DNA of 64,000 nt from Plumapathes pennacea (lineage: Eukaryota; Cnidaria; Anthozoa; Antipatharia; Myriopathidae): assembly GCA_964036295.1 (NCBI GenBank), contig OZ038465.1:6765667-6829666 (forward strand). The letters run 5' to 3'. This document shows positions 62,870-64,000 of this stretch, piece after piece. Numbering within the stretch: the first letter of the stretch is position 1; each line of letters starts with the position of its first letter. The notes under the pieces are model-generated. The model ran no database searches. It was given only the letters and a program-made list of their open reading frames with translations, and was not told where the DNA came from. Both the position numbers and the translations under genes were made by a program.

Positions 62870-64000
62870 ACGTGGTGAGAGACGACTTCAACGGTGAGAG
62901 ACGATCCCATGACGGTGAGAGACGATTCCAGCATGGTGAGAGACAATTCCAACATGGTGAGAGATGATTCCACGACAGTGAGAGACGATTCCAACATGGT
63001 GAGAGACGATTCCATGACGGCGAGAGACGATTCCAACATGGTGAGAGACAATTCCATGACGGTGAGAGACGATTCCAACACGGTGAGAGACGATTCCATG
63101 ACGGTGAGAGACAATTCCAACTTGGTGAGAGACGATTCCATGACGGTGAGAGACGATTCCAACTTGGTGAGAGACGATTCCATAACGGTGAGAGACGATT
63201 CCAACTTGGTGAGAGACGATTCCATGACGGTGAGAGACGATTCCAACTTGGTGAGAGACGATTCCATGACAGTGAGACACGATTCCAACATGGTGAGAGA
63301 CAATTCCATGACAGTGAGAGACGATTCCAACATGGTGAGAGACAATTCCATGACGGCGAGAGACGATTCCAACATGGTGAGAGACGATTCCATGATGGCG
63401 AGACGATTCCAACATGGTGAGAGACGATTCCATGACGGTGAGAGACGATTCCAACATGGTGAGAGACGATTCCATGATGGTGAGAGACAATTCCAACATG
63501 GTGAGAGACGATTCCATGACAGTGAGAGACAATTCCAACATGGTGAGAGACAATTCCATGACGGCGAGAGACGATTCCAACATGGTGAGAGACGATTTCA
63601 TGATGGCGAGACGATTCCAACATGGTGAGAGACGATTCCATGACGGCGAGAGACGATTCCAGCATGGTGAGAGACAATTCCATGATGGTGAGAGACAATT
63701 CCAACATGGTGAGAGACGATTCCATGACGGCGAGAGACGATTCCAACATGGTGAGAGACGATCCCATGACGGTGAGAGACGATTCCAACATGGTGAGAGA
63801 CAATTCCATGACGGTGAGAGACGACTCCATGAGGGTGAGAGACGATTCCATGACAGTGAGAGACGATTCCATGATGGCGAGACGATTTCATGACGGTGAG
63901 AGACGATTCCATGACGGTGAGAGGATGAGAGGCGGTCACATCAGGGTGAGAGACGATCACATCAGGGTGAAAGACGGTCACATCAGGGTGAGAGACGGTC
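62870..64000. repeat. Satellite 2: 21/42-bp unit, runs off the window
   Basis: Half-units GGTGAGAGACGATTCCATGA(C) and GGTGAGAGACGATTCCAACA(T) alternate. After 63900 the unit changes to CATCAGGGTGAGAGACGATC and relatives. It continues to the window end, so its full length is unknown. Confidence 0.95.

Noticed and set aside
61786-63393. Open frames of 237-528 codons through the satellites, either strand
   Set aside because: The 21-bp period keeps any stop-free frame open. No splice sites or domains; several frames are open at once.
62870-64000. CRISPR-like regular spacing
   Set aside because: Units are contiguous with no unique spacers and the genome is animal; a satellite explains it.

Overview
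This is animal nuclear DNA, most likely from an anthozoan cnidarian such as a stony coral. That is inferred from three intron-rich metazoan genes with short exons and GT-AG introns, from the shuffled EGF/D8C/TSP1/SEA/FN3 extracellular modules, and from a dense load of short inverted-repeat transposons, SINEs and microsatellites. No species is claimed. Exon structures were assembled by hand from splice sites, reading phase and family motifs. All three models close in frame.

Layout. 1-6160: AT-rich DNA with no exon I can support. 6914-22463 (+): an 18-exon gene, 5'-incomplete, coding at least 1969 residues. In order it has EGF, a Gly-Gln-Gln collagen-like tract, D8C, EGF plus a Ser/Thr mucin-like linker, TSP1 x2, SEA, FN3 x3, then a glutamate-receptor-type ligand-binding module wrapped around a pore with a K+-channel signature (TVGYGD), a third membrane helix and a cytoplasmic tail. 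22464-29785: intergenic, with a promoter-like segment, a purine-rich tract and hairpin repeats. 29786-38296 (-): a complete novel-type protein kinase C of the delta/theta group (16 exons, 705 aa). 40310-49514 (-): a complete leukotriene A4 hydrolase-type M1 aminopeptidase (20 exons, 624 aa). 49515-55430: repeats, including a tRNA-derived SINE and a palindromic MITE. 55666-59969: a 4.3 kb CACTA/EnSpm-like DNA transposon inserted in one of two tandem copies of another repeat, carrying a broken kinase fragment and a small spliced gene. 60370-61780: short tandem repeats. 61846-64000: two abutting satellites, both with 21/42-bp periodicity, the second running off the window.

The kinase and hydrolase genes lie head-to-tail on the minus strand about 2 kb apart, and the receptor gene converges on the kinase gene. 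Nothing in the sequence shows that the three act together. The most unusual object is the receptor gene: an adhesion/matrix-like ectodomain with a probable autoproteolytic SEA domain, joined to a predicted K+-selective ionotropic receptor.
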